NCBI GenBank assembly: GCA_965213905.1
Contig: OZ243922.1
Span: forward strand, 496,001-560,000
DNA length: 64,000 nt
Direction: 5' to 3'
DNA from: SIRX01 sp965213905
GTDB lineage: Bacteria; Actinomycetota; Rubrobacteria; Rubrobacterales; Rubrobacteraceae
Part shown: one piece after another, positions 1 to 8,225 of the stretch
Numbering within the stretch: position 1 is the stretch's first letter
Layout of the letters: every line of letters begins with the position of its first letter
Translations under genes and position numbers: made by a program
The notes under the pieces: model-generated
What the model saw: only the letters and a program-made list of their open reading frames with translations
Told to the model about the DNA's origin: nothing
The model's database searches: none

Positions 1-1309
1 TGCCGGCGGTGGCGAGCGCCACGTTGCCGGTCGAGTTCACCGCCGTGCAACCATTATCAACGACTATCGTGTCGGAGCCCTTGAGCAGCACGCAGCAGCC
101 GTGCTTCTCTGCGGCTTCCCGGGCTGAATGTAGCCTTCGGGCCTGTAGCTCTTTGGTCCCAATCTCCATCAGGCGGCCCAACTCTCCAGGGTGCGGCGTT
201 ATCATCGTGGGAGCCTCTCTTCTGGAGAGGGCGTCCGACCCGGCGAGGTTGGAGATCGCGTCAGCATCCAACAACACCGGCGCCCCCACCTCCCGCAGGA
301 TACCCTCGACGAGCCTCGCGCTTTCGCCCCCGGTCCCCACGCCGGGACCGACCACGACGGCGGTCGCCCGTTCCGCCTGCTCCAAAACTTGCTCCAGGGC
401 GTCCGAGTTCATCTGCCCGCTAGCGTCTTCGGAAGTCCCGTACACGAGCGCCTCCGTGAGCCGGAGGTCTACGTCCGGGCCGGCACTCCCCGGCGTAGCC
501 AAAAAGACGATGCCACAGCCGGTTGCCTGGGCCCCCTCGACGACCATTACGGGGGCGCCGGTGACCCCCTTAGAACCCGCTACTACCAGCAAGGCCCCGG
601 CGGAGTATTTGTGCGCCGGCCCGGCGGTGCGCGGGACGTTTCCCCGGAGAGCCGCGGCGTCGGTCCAGGTTATGGAAGGTTCCACATCGGCTTCCGGCGG
701 GACGCCGATATCCACCACGGTAACTTCCCCGGCGTACTCCCGGCCGGGCGAGATGACGCACCCGACCTTGGCCGCGTGGGCGCAGGCCGTCAGGTCGGCC
801 CTCACGGCCTCCCCTTGGACTTCCCCCGTAGAGCCGTCCACGCCGCTCGGCACATCCACCGAAACCGTCGTCGCCCCGGCGTCGTTTATCCGCCGGATCA
901 GAACGGCCTCTTTTTCCCGCACTTCTCCGGAGAAGCCCGTTCCTAGCAAGGCGTCCACCACGAGGCCGGTCCCGTCGAGCAACTCGTCCAGCGTTTCCGG
1001 GCCGTGCACTTCCACCCCGATGTTCCGCAAAATCTCCAGGTTGGTCGCCGGGTCACCGGAGTATTCGTCTTTGGTGGCGACCACGGAGACTTTCACGCCG
1101 GCCCGGTGCAACTCGCGGGCGATCACAAACCCGTCGCCCCCGTTATTGCCGCCACCGCACACGGCGAGCGCCCGCGAGGGGGCGTAACGTTCGAGCATCA
1201 CCCGGGCCATCGCGGCCCCCGCGCGTTCCATGAGCACCGTTCCGGAGATGCCGAGTTCCTGGGCGCCCTCGTCGGCGCGGGTCATCTCCTGCGCCGAGTA
1301 GAGCTTCAC
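1..1309 (-). CDS. nnr: Bifunctional NAD(P)H-hydrate epimerase / ADP-dependent dehydratase, 3' end cut off
   Basis: This enzyme repairs hydrated NADH and NADPH: the N-terminal YjeF_N half epimerises NAD(P)HX and the C-terminal half dehydrates it using ADP. Reading the minus strand from the GTG at 1309 gives one open frame to the window edge, about 436 residues. It shows CGGGNNGGDG at about residues 51-60 (epimerase nucleotide loop), SVDVPSGVDG mid-protein, then the ribokinase-like half with GPGVGTG, TPHPGELGRL and LKGSDTIVV. The frame runs off the window at TGNVALATAG, just before the expected GSGDVLAG motif, so perhaps 60-80 residues are missing. The start overlaps the acpS stop as GTGA, implying translational coupling. 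The long open frame on the opposite strand is a shadow. Confidence 0.93.
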   Translation of the reverse strand, partial: MKLYSAQEMTRADEGAQELGISGTVLMERAGAAMARVMLERYAPSRALAVCGGGNNGGDGFVIARELHRAGVKVSVVATKDEYSGDPATNLEILRNIGVEVHGPETLDELLDGTGLVVDALLGTGFSGEVREKEAVLIRRINDAGATTVSVDVPSGVDGSTGEVQGEAVRADLTACAHAAKVGCVISPGREYAGEVTVVDIGVPPEADVEPSITWTDAAALRGNVPRTAGPAHKYSAGALLVVAGSKGVTGAPVMVVEGAQATGCGIVFLATPGSAGPDVDLRLTEALVYGTSEDASGQMNSDALEQVLEQAERATAVVVGPGVGTGGESARLVEGILREVGAPVLLDADAISNLAGSDALSRREAPTMITPHPGELGRLMEIGTKELQARRLHSAREAAEKHGCCVLLKGSDTIVVDNGCTAVNSTGNVALATAG

Positions 1310-1701
1310 TGAGGTTCGTCGCGACGTATCGTGGCGACGGCGACCGCCGAGAGCTCCGAGTGGGTAATGGAGATGAAGATCTCCTCTTGCCGAACGCCCA
1401 CGTAGTCGGCGAATTTCTCTATCTTGCCGAAGATGCGGACGGAGGGCGCCCGGCGGGGTTGGCGCATCACCTCGACCCCGTTCCACTGGATAAGGCCGCA
1501 ACCCAGCGCCTTCGTCACGGCCTCTTTGGCCGCCCAGCGCCCGGCGTAGTGCCGCTCGGCAAAACGGAACTTCTCGCAGTAAGCTATCTCCGCCTCAGTA
1601 AAAAGCCGCTGCCGGATGCGCGGCGTGCGCTCCAGCGCAAACTGCATCCGTTCCACGTCCACCACGTCTACGCCTATCCCCGGTACAAAGAAATTTTCCA
1701 T
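1306..1701 (-). CDS. acpS: Holo-[acyl-carrier-protein] synthase
   Basis: Transfers 4'-phosphopantetheine from CoA to the serine of acyl carrier protein, activating fatty acid synthesis. At 131 residues it is the usual size. Family motifs are clear: GIGVDVVDVER near the N-terminus with the metal-binding Asp12, FTEAEIAYC at 34-42, GRWAAKEAVTKALG at 54-67 with Glu60, and SITHSELSAVAVA near the C-terminus. It is followed by nnr with a 4-base overlap, a common actinobacterial pairing. It is divergent from the lipid kinase. There is no Shine-Dalgarno before the ATG; instead a -10 element sits 6 bases upstream, so the message is probably leaderless. Confidence 0.95.
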   Translation of the reverse strand: MENFFVPGIGVDVVDVERMQFALERTPRIRQRLFTEAEIAYCEKFRFAERHYAGRWAAKEAVTKALGCGLIQWNGVEVMRQPRRAPSVRIFGKIEKFADYVGVRQEEIFISITHSELSAVAVATIRRDEPQ

Positions 1702-1707
1702 GGGCCT

Positions 1708-1736
1708 ATCTTACGGCAGAATTCTTTTTTAGTAAA
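1708..1736 (-). promoter_or_regulatory. Leaderless promoter of acpS
   Basis: On the minus strand TTTACT (1736-1731), a 17-base spacer, then TAAGAT (1713-1708), then exactly 6 bases before the acpS ATG. Transcription would start at or next to the A of ATG, and no ribosome binding site is present. Confidence 0.6.
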
Positions 1737-1754
1737 AGGAATTGGTATGTGCGC

Positions 1755-1760
1755 TAATAT
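1755..1760 (+). promoter_or_regulatory. Leaderless -10 element of the lipid kinase gene
   Basis: TAATAT ends 6 bases before the ATG at 1767, with no Shine-Dalgarno between. A -35 is not convincing. The 65-base gap thus holds two divergent leaderless starts (acpS and the kinase). Confidence 0.55.
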
Positions 1761-1766
1761 ACACAT

Positions 1767-2636
1767 ATGGATGCAGCCATAATAGGGAACCCCAATTCGG
1801 GCAAAGCCGGAAGCAAGAACCTCCTCGAAGATTATGCCGGAATCCTGCGTTCCGGCGGCTTGAAAACCGAAGTTCTGAACACGGAATACCCGGACCACGC
1901 CACGGAGCTTGCCGCCGAGGTTGGCCCGGACCGGCTCGTCATCGCCGCCGGCGGGGACGGCACGATCAACGAGGTGGTAAACGGCTTGCACGAGGATGCC
2001 ACCCTGGCTATCTTGCCGCTCGGCACCGCGAACGTCCTGGCCCGCGAGTTGGGCCTGCCCCTGGACGTAGAGAAAGCCTGCCAACGAGTCCTGAAGGGTG
2101 AGAAATCCCGGATGGACCTCGGCCTGGCTACCGACCGCGACGGCGTAGAGCGGCGCTTCACCTTCGTGGCGGGCATAGGCTTCGACGCCAACGTGATCTA
2201 CTCCGTCACCCCCAGGCTAAAGCGCTATTTCAAAGCCCTGGCTTTCGTGATGTCGGCTTTTAAGGTCTACACCGAGGAGGAGTTCCCCGCCATCCACGTC
2301 ATCCACGGCGACACGATCTACGTCTCCCAGTTCGTGATTATCGCCAACGGCCGGCGCTACGGCGGAGACTTTCGGGTAACGGGGAGCCAGACGCTCGCCA
2401 GCGGCGAGTTGGAAGCCATCCTGGTCGAACGCATCGGCGCCCTCCTGAGACCCGATGTCCTAGGCCGCATCCTCGCCCGTCGCCCACTCAACAGCAGCAT
2501 GCGCTCCGTAGACGCCAGAGAGTTTCGGGCCCGCGCCCCGGGTGCGGAAGTTCCCGTACAACTCGACGGCGAACTCTGGGGAAAACTTCCCATGACCTTT
2601 CGAATACTCCCGGAAGCCCTGAAAGTGATCCGCTAA
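1767..2636 (+). CDS. Diacylglycerol kinase family lipid kinase (YegS/DagK type)
   Basis: A 289-residue soluble kinase of the DAGK_cat superfamily, which phosphorylates lipid hydroxyls such as diacylglycerol. The N-terminal NPNSGKAGS (8-16) and the nucleotide-binding GGDGTINEVVNG (62-73) are diagnostic, followed by LPLGTANVLARELGLP (83-98), the usual second motif, and the C-terminal beta-sandwich ending LPEALKVIR. Length matches the family. The exact lipid substrate cannot be read from sequence; phosphatidate recycling is the default reading, while sphingosine-like or glycolipid substrates are alternatives. The gene stands alone and is divergent from acpS. Confidence 0.9.
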   Translation: MDAAIIGNPNSGKAGSKNLLEDYAGILRSGGLKTEVLNTEYPDHATELAAEVGPDRLVIAAGGDGTINEVVNGLHEDATLAILPLGTANVLARELGLPLDVEKACQRVLKGEKSRMDLGLATDRDGVERRFTFVAGIGFDANVIYSVTPRLKRYFKALAFVMSAFKVYTEEEFPAIHVIHGDTIYVSQFVIIANGRRYGGDFRVTGSQTLASGELEAILVERIGALLRPDVLGRILARRPLNSSMRSVDAREFRARAPGAEVPVQLDGELWGKLPMTFRILPEALKVIR

Positions 2637-2879
2637 CAAAAAGCACCACCTTCTGAACCCTCAAGCATTACAGGAATGTAAACGTTTTGTAAAACATTGT
2701 GAATTTTTATTGAAACGGGTTGGTCTATATTGGTTCCCGCGGCGTATAATGCAGTAGTAGCATAGTAAGACCAAAGTTAGCAATCGGCAAACCTGTGGAA
2801 AACCGAGAAATTGGGAGCCCGGCTCTAGGAGGCTGAGGGTTGTTTCCCAAGTATACGTGAAGCGGTAAAGGAGCCAAGG
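2637..2879 (+). promoter_or_regulatory. A+T-rich intergenic region with sortase promoter
   Basis: Markedly A+T-rich relative to its flanks. A consensus TATAAT lies at 2745-2750 with TTGGTC at 2720-2725 as the best -35, although the spacer (19) is long. Transcription would begin near 2757, giving a leader of about 120 bases before the sortase ATG. I see no clear hairpin terminator for the lipid kinase. Confidence 0.5.
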
Positions 2880-3644
2880 ATGAGAGGGTTTTTTAGTAAT
2901 TGGGGAAGCGTAGCACTTTATTCGCTCACCGCCGTTGCGGTGCTGGCGATAGGTGGGGCGGTCTTTACCGGCGTAAACATTCTCCAGAGCACCGGGAATA
3001 CCGTCGAGAGGGCCCAGACCCCCACGGTTGCAGAGCCGGAAGCCCCAAAGCCCGTTGAAAAGAAAGAAGAAAAACCGCAAGAGCCGCAAGAAGAGCCAGA
3101 GGAACAGCCGCAGGAGGAGTCGGCGGCCGTTGGGCAATACGAAGAGCCCGTAGTCGAAGAACCTGTGGTCGAAGAACCTGTGGCGGAGGAAGAACCCGCC
3201 GAGGAGACCCCGGAACTCGCTGCGGCCCCGTCGGACAGCACGATGTACTTGACCGTGCCGAAAATGGGCCGGTACAACGACCTCGTGACCAACGACATGT
3301 CTGAAGCCACCCTGGATCAGGGCGCGGGCAAACTGCCTAGCTCGGGCTTTCCCTGGGAGCCGGGCTCCAACACGTACATTGCGGCCCACGTATTGGGTTG
3401 GGAGGGTACTAATAGTTGGCAACAGTTCGCCGACTTGCCAAGCATGGCTGTTGGGGACGAGATCTACCTGACCGACTCAGCCGGTACTACCTACACGTAC
3501 GCGGTTTCAGAGGTACTCAATGTTACCCCCTATGACGTGTGGGTGACCCAGCCGGAGCCGGGCCGCGACATGGTCTCGCTGCAGACCTGCGTAGGAGAAA
3601 ACTACGAGCAGCGCCTCATAGTCCGGGGGGACCGGGTAGCCTGA
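2880..3644 (+). CDS. Sortase (class E-like transpeptidase)
   Basis: A membrane-anchored cysteine transpeptidase that cleaves a C-terminal sorting motif and attaches surface proteins to the wall. It is 254 residues: one N-terminal membrane helix (about 10-33), a Glu/Pro-rich stalk (about 45-115), then the sortase barrel. The catalytic His170 lies in YIAAHVLGWEG, Cys237 in SLQTC and Arg245 in EQRLIVRG, the expected H-C-R order. Start is the ATG at 2880 behind AAAGGAG. No substrate gene is adjacent; a candidate with a LPDTSG tail is at 55213. The class assignment (E rather than F) is tentative. Confidence 0.88.
   Translation: MRGFFSNWGSVALYSLTAVAVLAIGGAVFTGVNILQSTGNTVERAQTPTVAEPEAPKPVEKKEEKPQEPQEEPEEQPQEESAAVGQYEEPVVEEPVVEEPVAEEEPAEETPELAAAPSDSTMYLTVPKMGRYNDLVTNDMSEATLDQGAGKLPSSGFPWEPGSNTYIAAHVLGWEGTNSWQQFADLPSMAVGDEIYLTDSAGTTYTYAVSEVLNVTPYDVWVTQPEPGRDMVSLQTCVGENYEQRLIVRGDRVA
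3141..3185 (+). repeat. 15-bp tandem repeat (3 copies) in sortase stalk
   Basis: Three consecutive 15-base units encode EEPVV/EEPVV/EEPVA in the acidic stalk of the sortase. Copies 2 and 3 are near identical, so copy number is likely to vary between strains. Confidence 0.8.
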
Positions 3645-3804
3645 TACCCTCCAGAGTCCGCGTTACAGTACGGCACGAGGCCCAATAGACTCGTTCACAA
3701 GGAAACGGCACCCACAAAACAGAAGTCCGTTGCCGACCTTCGACTGATCTTCGTGCCCCATAGATCCCTAATGTTGGATCGAGGTTTTTGCTGGGTCGGG
3801 TCTT

Positions 3805-4275
3805 CTACGCGTTGAGTTGCTGCCAGCGGCGGTAGACTTCCAGGCCTCCGTCGGCCGGTGTGTGCTCCAGGGGTAGACGCCTCTCCTGTGGTTCTTTTGC
3901 AAACTCCGCGTAAAAGTTGTCGAACTCGAAATATTTCTGGTCGTCAGTGTAGTAGCGGCCTTCTTCTTCACGGGTAACAACGTACGCCACCCGGTCTGGG
4001 CTCGCGTAGTAGAGCGCTCCCAGACACATAGGACATGGATGGGCCATCACGTAGACTTGGTAGCCCTCTAGGCTAGGAATGCCGAGTCTCTGGCAACCGA
4101 GCCTTATGGCTGCGACCTCCGCGTGGGCGGTAGGGTCGTTGGTCTGGGCAACGAGGTTCGGGCTCTCGGCTAGAAACTCTCCGGTTTCGGAGGAAACGAT
4201 CACGCAAGAAAATGGCTTGCCGCCGAGATCTACGTTCTGCGTCGCGAGCTCTATAGTGCGGTTTATGGGGTCCAT
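3805..4275 (-). CDS. guaD: Nucleoside/guanine deaminase (CDA-fold zinc enzyme)
   Basis: Deaminates guanine to xanthine or a related base; 156 residues, the same length as the Bacillus guanine deaminase. The zinc site is complete: His51 and catalytic Glu53 in NDPTAHAEVAA, and Cys81 and Cys84 in HPCPMCLGALYYA. The C-terminal VYRRWQQLNA resembles the tail that closes the guanine deaminase active site. The TadA tRNA adenosine deaminase family shares these motifs, but the AHAEVAAIR and GALYYA context and lack of TadA tail favour GuaD. A GGAGG lies just before the ATG. Specificity is inferred. Confidence 0.8.
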   Translation of the reverse strand: MDPINRTIELATQNVDLGGKPFSCVIVSSETGEFLAESPNLVAQTNDPTAHAEVAAIRLGCQRLGIPSLEGYQVYVMAHPCPMCLGALYYASPDRVAYVVTREEEGRYYTDDQKYFEFDNFYAEFAKEPQERRLPLEHTPADGGLEVYRRWQQLNA

Positions 4276-4625
4276 GACCTAGCCTCCGGTTTCCGGTAGC
4301 GCTTCAACTTGAAATAACACCTGTATTGTAGCGGCGTAGAAAGAGCTACAAGCAGACTTCGTGTATCTACTTTGATTTGGGGAGCGACAACGTCCTCCGA
4401 GCCCGTAAAGGTTTGGTTCGCGTCTCCAGTACAGGGCTATCTTCTATTCGCGCTCTCGTTCCGGCTCCGACGATTGTTTTTGATGAAGCAGCGCCTCTTC
4501 GGGATCCAGGTCGCCGTGCATCGCCGTCAGCTAACATCGCCCCTGGACTCTAAATTGTTCATTAGTAAAAGTTAGTAAAAGTATCATTCCACAGGCCAGG
4601 TTGAGTTGGCGGATGAGGAGGCACG
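4276..4625. other. Intergenic stretch with tandem 10-mer
   Basis: No convincing gene in 350 bases. It contains two head-to-tail copies of TTAGTAAAAG (4562-4581) next to a possible -10 TATCAT (4582-4587) for the downstream DUF389 gene. The same 10-mer occurs once at 1729-1738, in the acpS/lipid kinase promoter region. Confidence 0.5.
4562..4581 (+). repeat. Tandem TTAGTAAAAG, two exact copies
   Basis: Two perfect adjacent 10-base copies about 45 bases upstream of the DUF389 gene; function unknown. Confidence 0.7.
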
Positions 4626-5681
4626 ATGGGCACGCGGGAACCTGAAAGCGGCGGGGAGGAGCAGAGCGGTCGCACCACGTGGTTAGACTGGTTGGTCGAC
4701 CGTGCGGTGAACCTGACTCCAGAGCGACGCCGGGAAGTAACCGGCGACCTCTTTTCCGAGGGGCCGGCGTTGCGTTCCTACCTGTACCGCTTCGCCATAT
4801 TGCAGTCCCTCTCCGTGCTGATAGCCACTTTCGGGTTGATCTCGAACTCTACGGCGGTGGTGATCGGGGCCATGCTCGTTGCGCCGCTCATGACGCCCGT
4901 CCTGGCCGTGGCGGCCGCGATGGTCTCTGGGTGGCCGGCGCGTCAGGGTACTTTCTTCGGCGTGGTGGTCGCCGCGAGCGCGGGTTCCGCAGTTTTGGCC
5001 TGGGCCACGACGGAGCTGCTCGTTCCCGACAGTACGCCCATCTCCGCGGAGATACTGGCCCGCACGAGTCCCACGCTGATCGACGTTGGAATAGCCCTGG
5101 CGGCGGGTGCGGCGGGCGCCTACGCCACGGTACGCAAAGAAGTCGGTGAGGCCCTGCCGGGTGTGGCGGTCGCGGTGGCTTTGGTCCCGCCCCTGGCAAC
5201 CGTCGGCGTCACCTTCGCCCTGGGTAGGACAGAGTTGGCCCTGGGCGCGCTACTACTATACCTGACGAACCTGGCGGGGATCGTGCTCATCGGGGCGCTG
5301 GTGTTCCTGCTCACCGGGTTCGCCCCCCGTTTGCAGGTGATAGGCGAGAAGCGGCGCATCCGGACCGGTATCCTCGTAGCGGCCGTGGCCGTTGTGGTGG
5401 TCTCTATTCCTCTAGGGATACAGACATGGAGCTCGATAGAAACCAACCGGAACACAAACGCAGCCTCGGACCGCGTGCAAGCCTGGCTCGCGGATACGGG
5501 GCTGCAAGAGACCGACATCGAGGTGGACGGTGAACGGGTGATAGTAGATGTCGTCGGGCCTGAGAAACCACCCCCGCCGGAACCGCTGGCCGAAGATCTG
5601 GCCGAGGACTTTGGCGACACCGTGAAGGTAAACGTAAAGTGGACGGAACAACTCGAAACTTCGGCCGAGAGAAACCCCTAA
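4626..5681 (+). CDS. DUF389 (TIGR00341-like) membrane protein
   Basis: A 351-residue polytopic membrane protein. The conserved DUF389 core is plain: STAVVIGAMLVAPLMTPVLA at about 74-93, followed by four or more further hydrophobic segments (about 97-120, 141-160, 175-195, 203-230, 240-262). A soluble C-terminal tail of about 85 residues is acidic with a Pro-rich stretch (PPPPEP). Family function is not established. Start is the ATG at 4626 behind GAGGAGG. It stands alone in its orientation. Confidence 0.85.
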   Translation: MGTREPESGGEEQSGRTTWLDWLVDRAVNLTPERRREVTGDLFSEGPALRSYLYRFAILQSLSVLIATFGLISNSTAVVIGAMLVAPLMTPVLAVAAAMVSGWPARQGTFFGVVVAASAGSAVLAWATTELLVPDSTPISAEILARTSPTLIDVGIALAAGAAGAYATVRKEVGEALPGVAVAVALVPPLATVGVTFALGRTELALGALLLYLTNLAGIVLIGALVFLLTGFAPRLQVIGEKRRIRTGILVAAVAVVVVSIPLGIQTWSSIETNRNTNAASDRVQAWLADTGLQETDIEVDGERVIVDVVGPEKPPPPEPLAEDLAEDFGDTVKVNVKWTEQLETSAERNP

Positions 5682-5766
5682 CGCTAGTAGAGAGTTTTCC
5701 ATGCTCGAAGCAACCTTCAACCCGGGATAAAAAACGACTCTGCGGTTCACCCCCGTCCCTGACAAC

Positions 5767-5866
5767 CTACTTGTCGAGATACCAGATCGAGTAGTTCAAC
5801 GTAGCCGCTAAGCTCGTCCATAGCAGGCACAGCATCAGAAGCAGCGCGGCTAGAGAGCTATGCGGA
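5767..5866 (-). pseudogene. Remnant of tspO (C-terminal end only)
   Basis: In the minus-strand frame ending at the TAG at 5767-5769 the sequence reads LLLMLCLLWTSLAATLNYS then IWYLDK. The pattern W-x-(S/A)-x-A-x-x-LNxxIWxLN is the hallmark of the last helix of TspO/MBR proteins. Only about 35 residues are recognisable; the upstream part is replaced by the oxidoreductase gene, whose stop lies in another frame within the first few codons of the fragment. I infer the end of a deleted tspO gene. The identification rests on a short match. Confidence 0.45.
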
Positions 5867-6739
5867 TTAGCCTTCCGGGCGTTGGCTCTTTGTCCAGAGG
5901 TCGCGGTGGTCTCCGATGTACTGTTCCACGTCTCTGGGCCGGCGCCCGAGCAGACGTTCGAGCGTCGGGTTCACACCCTCGGCTTGCCCAAAGCGGAGTC
6001 CTACGTGCAGTATCGTCTGGACGACGGCCTGGCCGACACCGACATCACCCTGGATCAGGTGAAAAAAGTAGCCGGGCGCGGAGGCCGGTACGTACCGGAT
6101 TTTCCTGCCCAGGTTTGCGCTGAGGATGCCGGCGACCTCGCTAAAAGAGTATGCTTTCGGACCCGTCAACGTGTAGATTTCGCCGGCGTGATCCTCCGGC
6201 GCTACCAGCGCATCTGCCGCCACTTCCGCCACGTCCCGCAGGTCGACGAACGCCGCCCGGCCACGGCCCGCCAGAAGCAGTATGCGGTCGTCCTCGACGA
6301 TGTCATCGCGGTAGGCGGACGCGAGGTTCTGGGCAAAAAATCCCGGCCGGAGTATTGTCCAGTCCTGCTTTCCGGCCTGGAGATGCTGCTCTACAGCGTG
6401 GTGCGGCACGATGCGATTGTCACCCGCCCCGGCCACCGAGAGAAACACAAACTGCCGGACCCCGGCCTTTCTCGCGGCATCGATCAACACGTTGAGGGTG
6501 TCTTTGGTGTTGGAAATCGCCGGCGGCCGCATGAGAAACACCGCTTCGCAACCGGCCACAGCCCCGGGAAACGTATCAGGATCTTGAAAATCCAGGCGCA
6601 CGCTCTCCGGGTCTTGTGCCTGGCCAACCGGAGCGCGGCGGCTTCCCACGCGAGGCCGGACACCCCGCGCCCGCAACTCCTCCACGACCTTTTTTCCCGC
6701 GTTGCCCGAAGCTCCCGTGACGAGGATGCTCTTACCCAA
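5867..6739 (-). CDS. NmrA-like NAD(P)-binding oxidoreductase (atypical SDR)
   Basis: A 290-residue Rossmann protein. The N-terminal ILVTGASGNAGKKVVEEL is the TGxxGxxG dinucleotide motif of NmrA/atypical short-chain dehydrogenases; later VFLMRPP and WTILRPGFFAQNL are typical of the NmrA/QOR2 group, which act as NAD(P)-dependent reductases or redox sensors rather than classical dehydrogenases. The usual SDR YxxxK is not conserved. The start is a TTG without a clear Shine-Dalgarno. Substrate cannot be predicted. It sits over a tspO remnant at its 3' end. Confidence 0.82.
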   Translation of the reverse strand: MGKSILVTGASGNAGKKVVEELRARGVRPRVGSRRAPVGQAQDPESVRLDFQDPDTFPGAVAGCEAVFLMRPPAISNTKDTLNVLIDAARKAGVRQFVFLSVAGAGDNRIVPHHAVEQHLQAGKQDWTILRPGFFAQNLASAYRDDIVEDDRILLLAGRGRAAFVDLRDVAEVAADALVAPEDHAGEIYTLTGPKAYSFSEVAGILSANLGRKIRYVPASAPGYFFHLIQGDVGVGQAVVQTILHVGLRFGQAEGVNPTLERLLGRRPRDVEQYIGDHRDLWTKSQRPEG

Positions 6740-7057
6740 CTTAAAAGCCTGCCCGAAAAAACCCGGAGCCGGAAACGGCGATCATATCGCTCGTGTCTCC
6801 GGTGTTCGAAAGGTTCGCCCACTCGCAAAACTCTTTTCCATACAAATCCTCTCTTCATGCGATCAGCTTAGTTTCTATACCATTACCGTCCCCAGAGCGT
6901 GAGTCAGTTCGCGTCCACAAAAACCAATACTAAACGTTTGATAGTTGGATCCGGAGGGAAAGCGAAGGATGGAATTTTTTACTGTAACTTTTTTCAACAC
7001 CTTGGACCAGACTCCAGAGCTACGAACTCGATATTACCCAAAACGTGAGGAGTGCGT
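6740..7057. other. Intergenic region between divergent genes
   Basis: About 320 bases upstream of both the NmrA-like gene (minus) and the lipoprotein gene (plus). The right half is A+T-rich. I see no gene or strong hairpin; promoters for both flanks are presumably here but none has a good consensus. Confidence 0.4.
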
Positions 7058-7801
7058 ATGTCCGGAACAACGTCTCCTAGCAGCTTCAGGTGTCGTCTCA
7101 CTTTAGCCGCGGTTCTCGCGGCGCTGATGTTAACCCTGTCCGCCTGCGGATCTCCAGACGGTAGTGGGCAGCAAGAGCAAAATTCCGGCTCCGGAGAAAG
7201 TGTGACGACGCAATCTGATTCGCAGCAATCCGATTCTCAGGAACCGGCCGACAGCGGCGCGACCGAGACGGAGGGCAACGGGACTACCGAGGCGGCCGGC
7301 GGCCGGGAGGACGAGGTACGCGACGGCACCTGGCAGGTAGACGACGCCGGTACGGTAGCTTTCCAGTTCACCGGCAACGGTGTCGAGCTACAGAACGTAA
7401 GCCCGAACTCCGGCTGGGACCAGCGGGTGGCCGAACGGCAGTCCGACGAGATAGAAGTCCATTTCACCAGAAACGACACGGACTGGAAGTTCGAAGCCGA
7501 GATGGACGGAGACCGGGCGGAGATCTCGCGGGAGCGCGACACCCAGCCCGCCGACGCCGGGAGCTACCAGGTCTTGGACGCCGCCGAAGTCGAGTTCAGC
7601 TCCGGGAACGGATCTCTCTCGCTGGGCAGCGTGAGCACCAAAAGCGGCTGGAAAGTAACGAAGCGGGACGCGAGTTCGGACGACATCGAGATCGACTTCG
7701 CCAAGGACAACAGCGCAACGGCGGAGTTCGAAGTCGAGCAGAGCAACGGCCAGACCAAGCTGGAGATAAGCCAGAAAGTCAGCGGCCCGGTTCCGAATTA
7801 A
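7058..7801 (+). CDS. Lipoprotein with two tandem repeats of an unknown domain
   Basis: A secreted lipoprotein: the signal peptide ends in the lipobox LSAC, followed by a Ser/Gln/Glu-rich linker (about residues 30-85). The rest is two copies of a roughly 70-residue beta-rich unit, each with a V-SxxSGW core (VSPNSGW, then VSTKSGW), followed by SDxIE and an F, ending in a strand plus EIS (AEISRE, LEISQK). I chose ATG 7058 because AGGAG is 5 bases upstream; GTG 7052 is possible but sits inside that site. No known family recognised. Confidence 0.75.
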   Translation: MSGTTSPSSFRCRLTLAAVLAALMLTLSACGSPDGSGQQEQNSGSGESVTTQSDSQQSDSQEPADSGATETEGNGTTEAAGGREDEVRDGTWQVDDAGTVAFQFTGNGVELQNVSPNSGWDQRVAERQSDEIEVHFTRNDTDWKFEAEMDGDRAEISRERDTQPADAGSYQVLDAAEVEFSSGNGSLSLGSVSTKSGWKVTKRDASSDDIEIDFAKDNSATAEFEVEQSNGQTKLEISQKVSGPVPN

Positions 7802-7894
7802 AGTGTCTTCTGGCTAAACAGTGTTTCGTTTCTTATGTGCAGGGTACATATAGTAAGACTACAAAAACAGCGATTGTAGAAAGAAGGTTCTGTA

Positions 7895-8155
7895 TTGGGA
7901 ATTCTGACTTGGATCTTGGTTGGTCTAGTAGCCGGAGCCTTGGCGAAGCTGATCATGCCGGGCGACGATCCCGGTGGGATCATCGTCACAATACTCATCG
8001 GCATCGCCGGGGCTTTTATTGGCGGCTTTGTCTTCGGGCTCTTCGGCGCCGGCGGGGTAACCGGGTTTAACTTGGGTTCTCTCATCGTGGCTATCGTGGG
8101 CGCGCTCATACTGCTGGCCGTTTACCGCCTGATCGTTGGCGGCAGAATAACTTAG
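7895..8155 (+). CDS. GlsB/YeaQ/YmgE-type stress membrane protein
   Basis: An 86-residue protein with three membrane helices and Gly-rich turns: WILVGLVAGALAKLIMPGDDPGG, then ILIGIAGAFIGGFVFGLFG and a third helix near the C-terminus. This is the transglycosylase-associated/GlsB family, small integral proteins often induced by stress. The start is TTG at 7895, supported by AGAAGG 8 bases upstream; no ATG or GTG lies nearby. A strong hairpin follows the gene. Confidence 0.88.
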   Translation: MGILTWILVGLVAGALAKLIMPGDDPGGIIVTILIGIAGAFIGGFVFGLFGAGGVTGFNLGSLIVAIVGALILLAVYRLIVGGRIT

Positions 8156-8170
8156 TAACCTGTTAGATAG

Positions 8171-8201
8171 CGGGGCAGGCGTAACTCTGGCGTCTGCCCC
8201 G
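8171..8201 (+). terminator. Terminator hairpin after the GlsB-like gene
   Basis: An 11-base-pair stem CGGGGCAGGCG / CGTCTGCCCCG with one G-U pair and a 9-base loop, 15 bases after the stop codon. The T-tract is weak (TAATTGATT). Confidence 0.7.
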
Positions 8202-8225
8202 TAATTGATTCTGACCGGAGGTGGC

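Noticed and set aside
9..1187. 392-codon open frame on the plus strand
   Set aside because: It is antisense to the NAD(P)HX epimerase/dehydratase, whose minus-strand translation carries all family motifs.
4372..4575. 67-codon frame between guaD-like and DUF389 genes
   Set aside because: No ribosome site, no family resemblance, and its end includes the tandem repeats.
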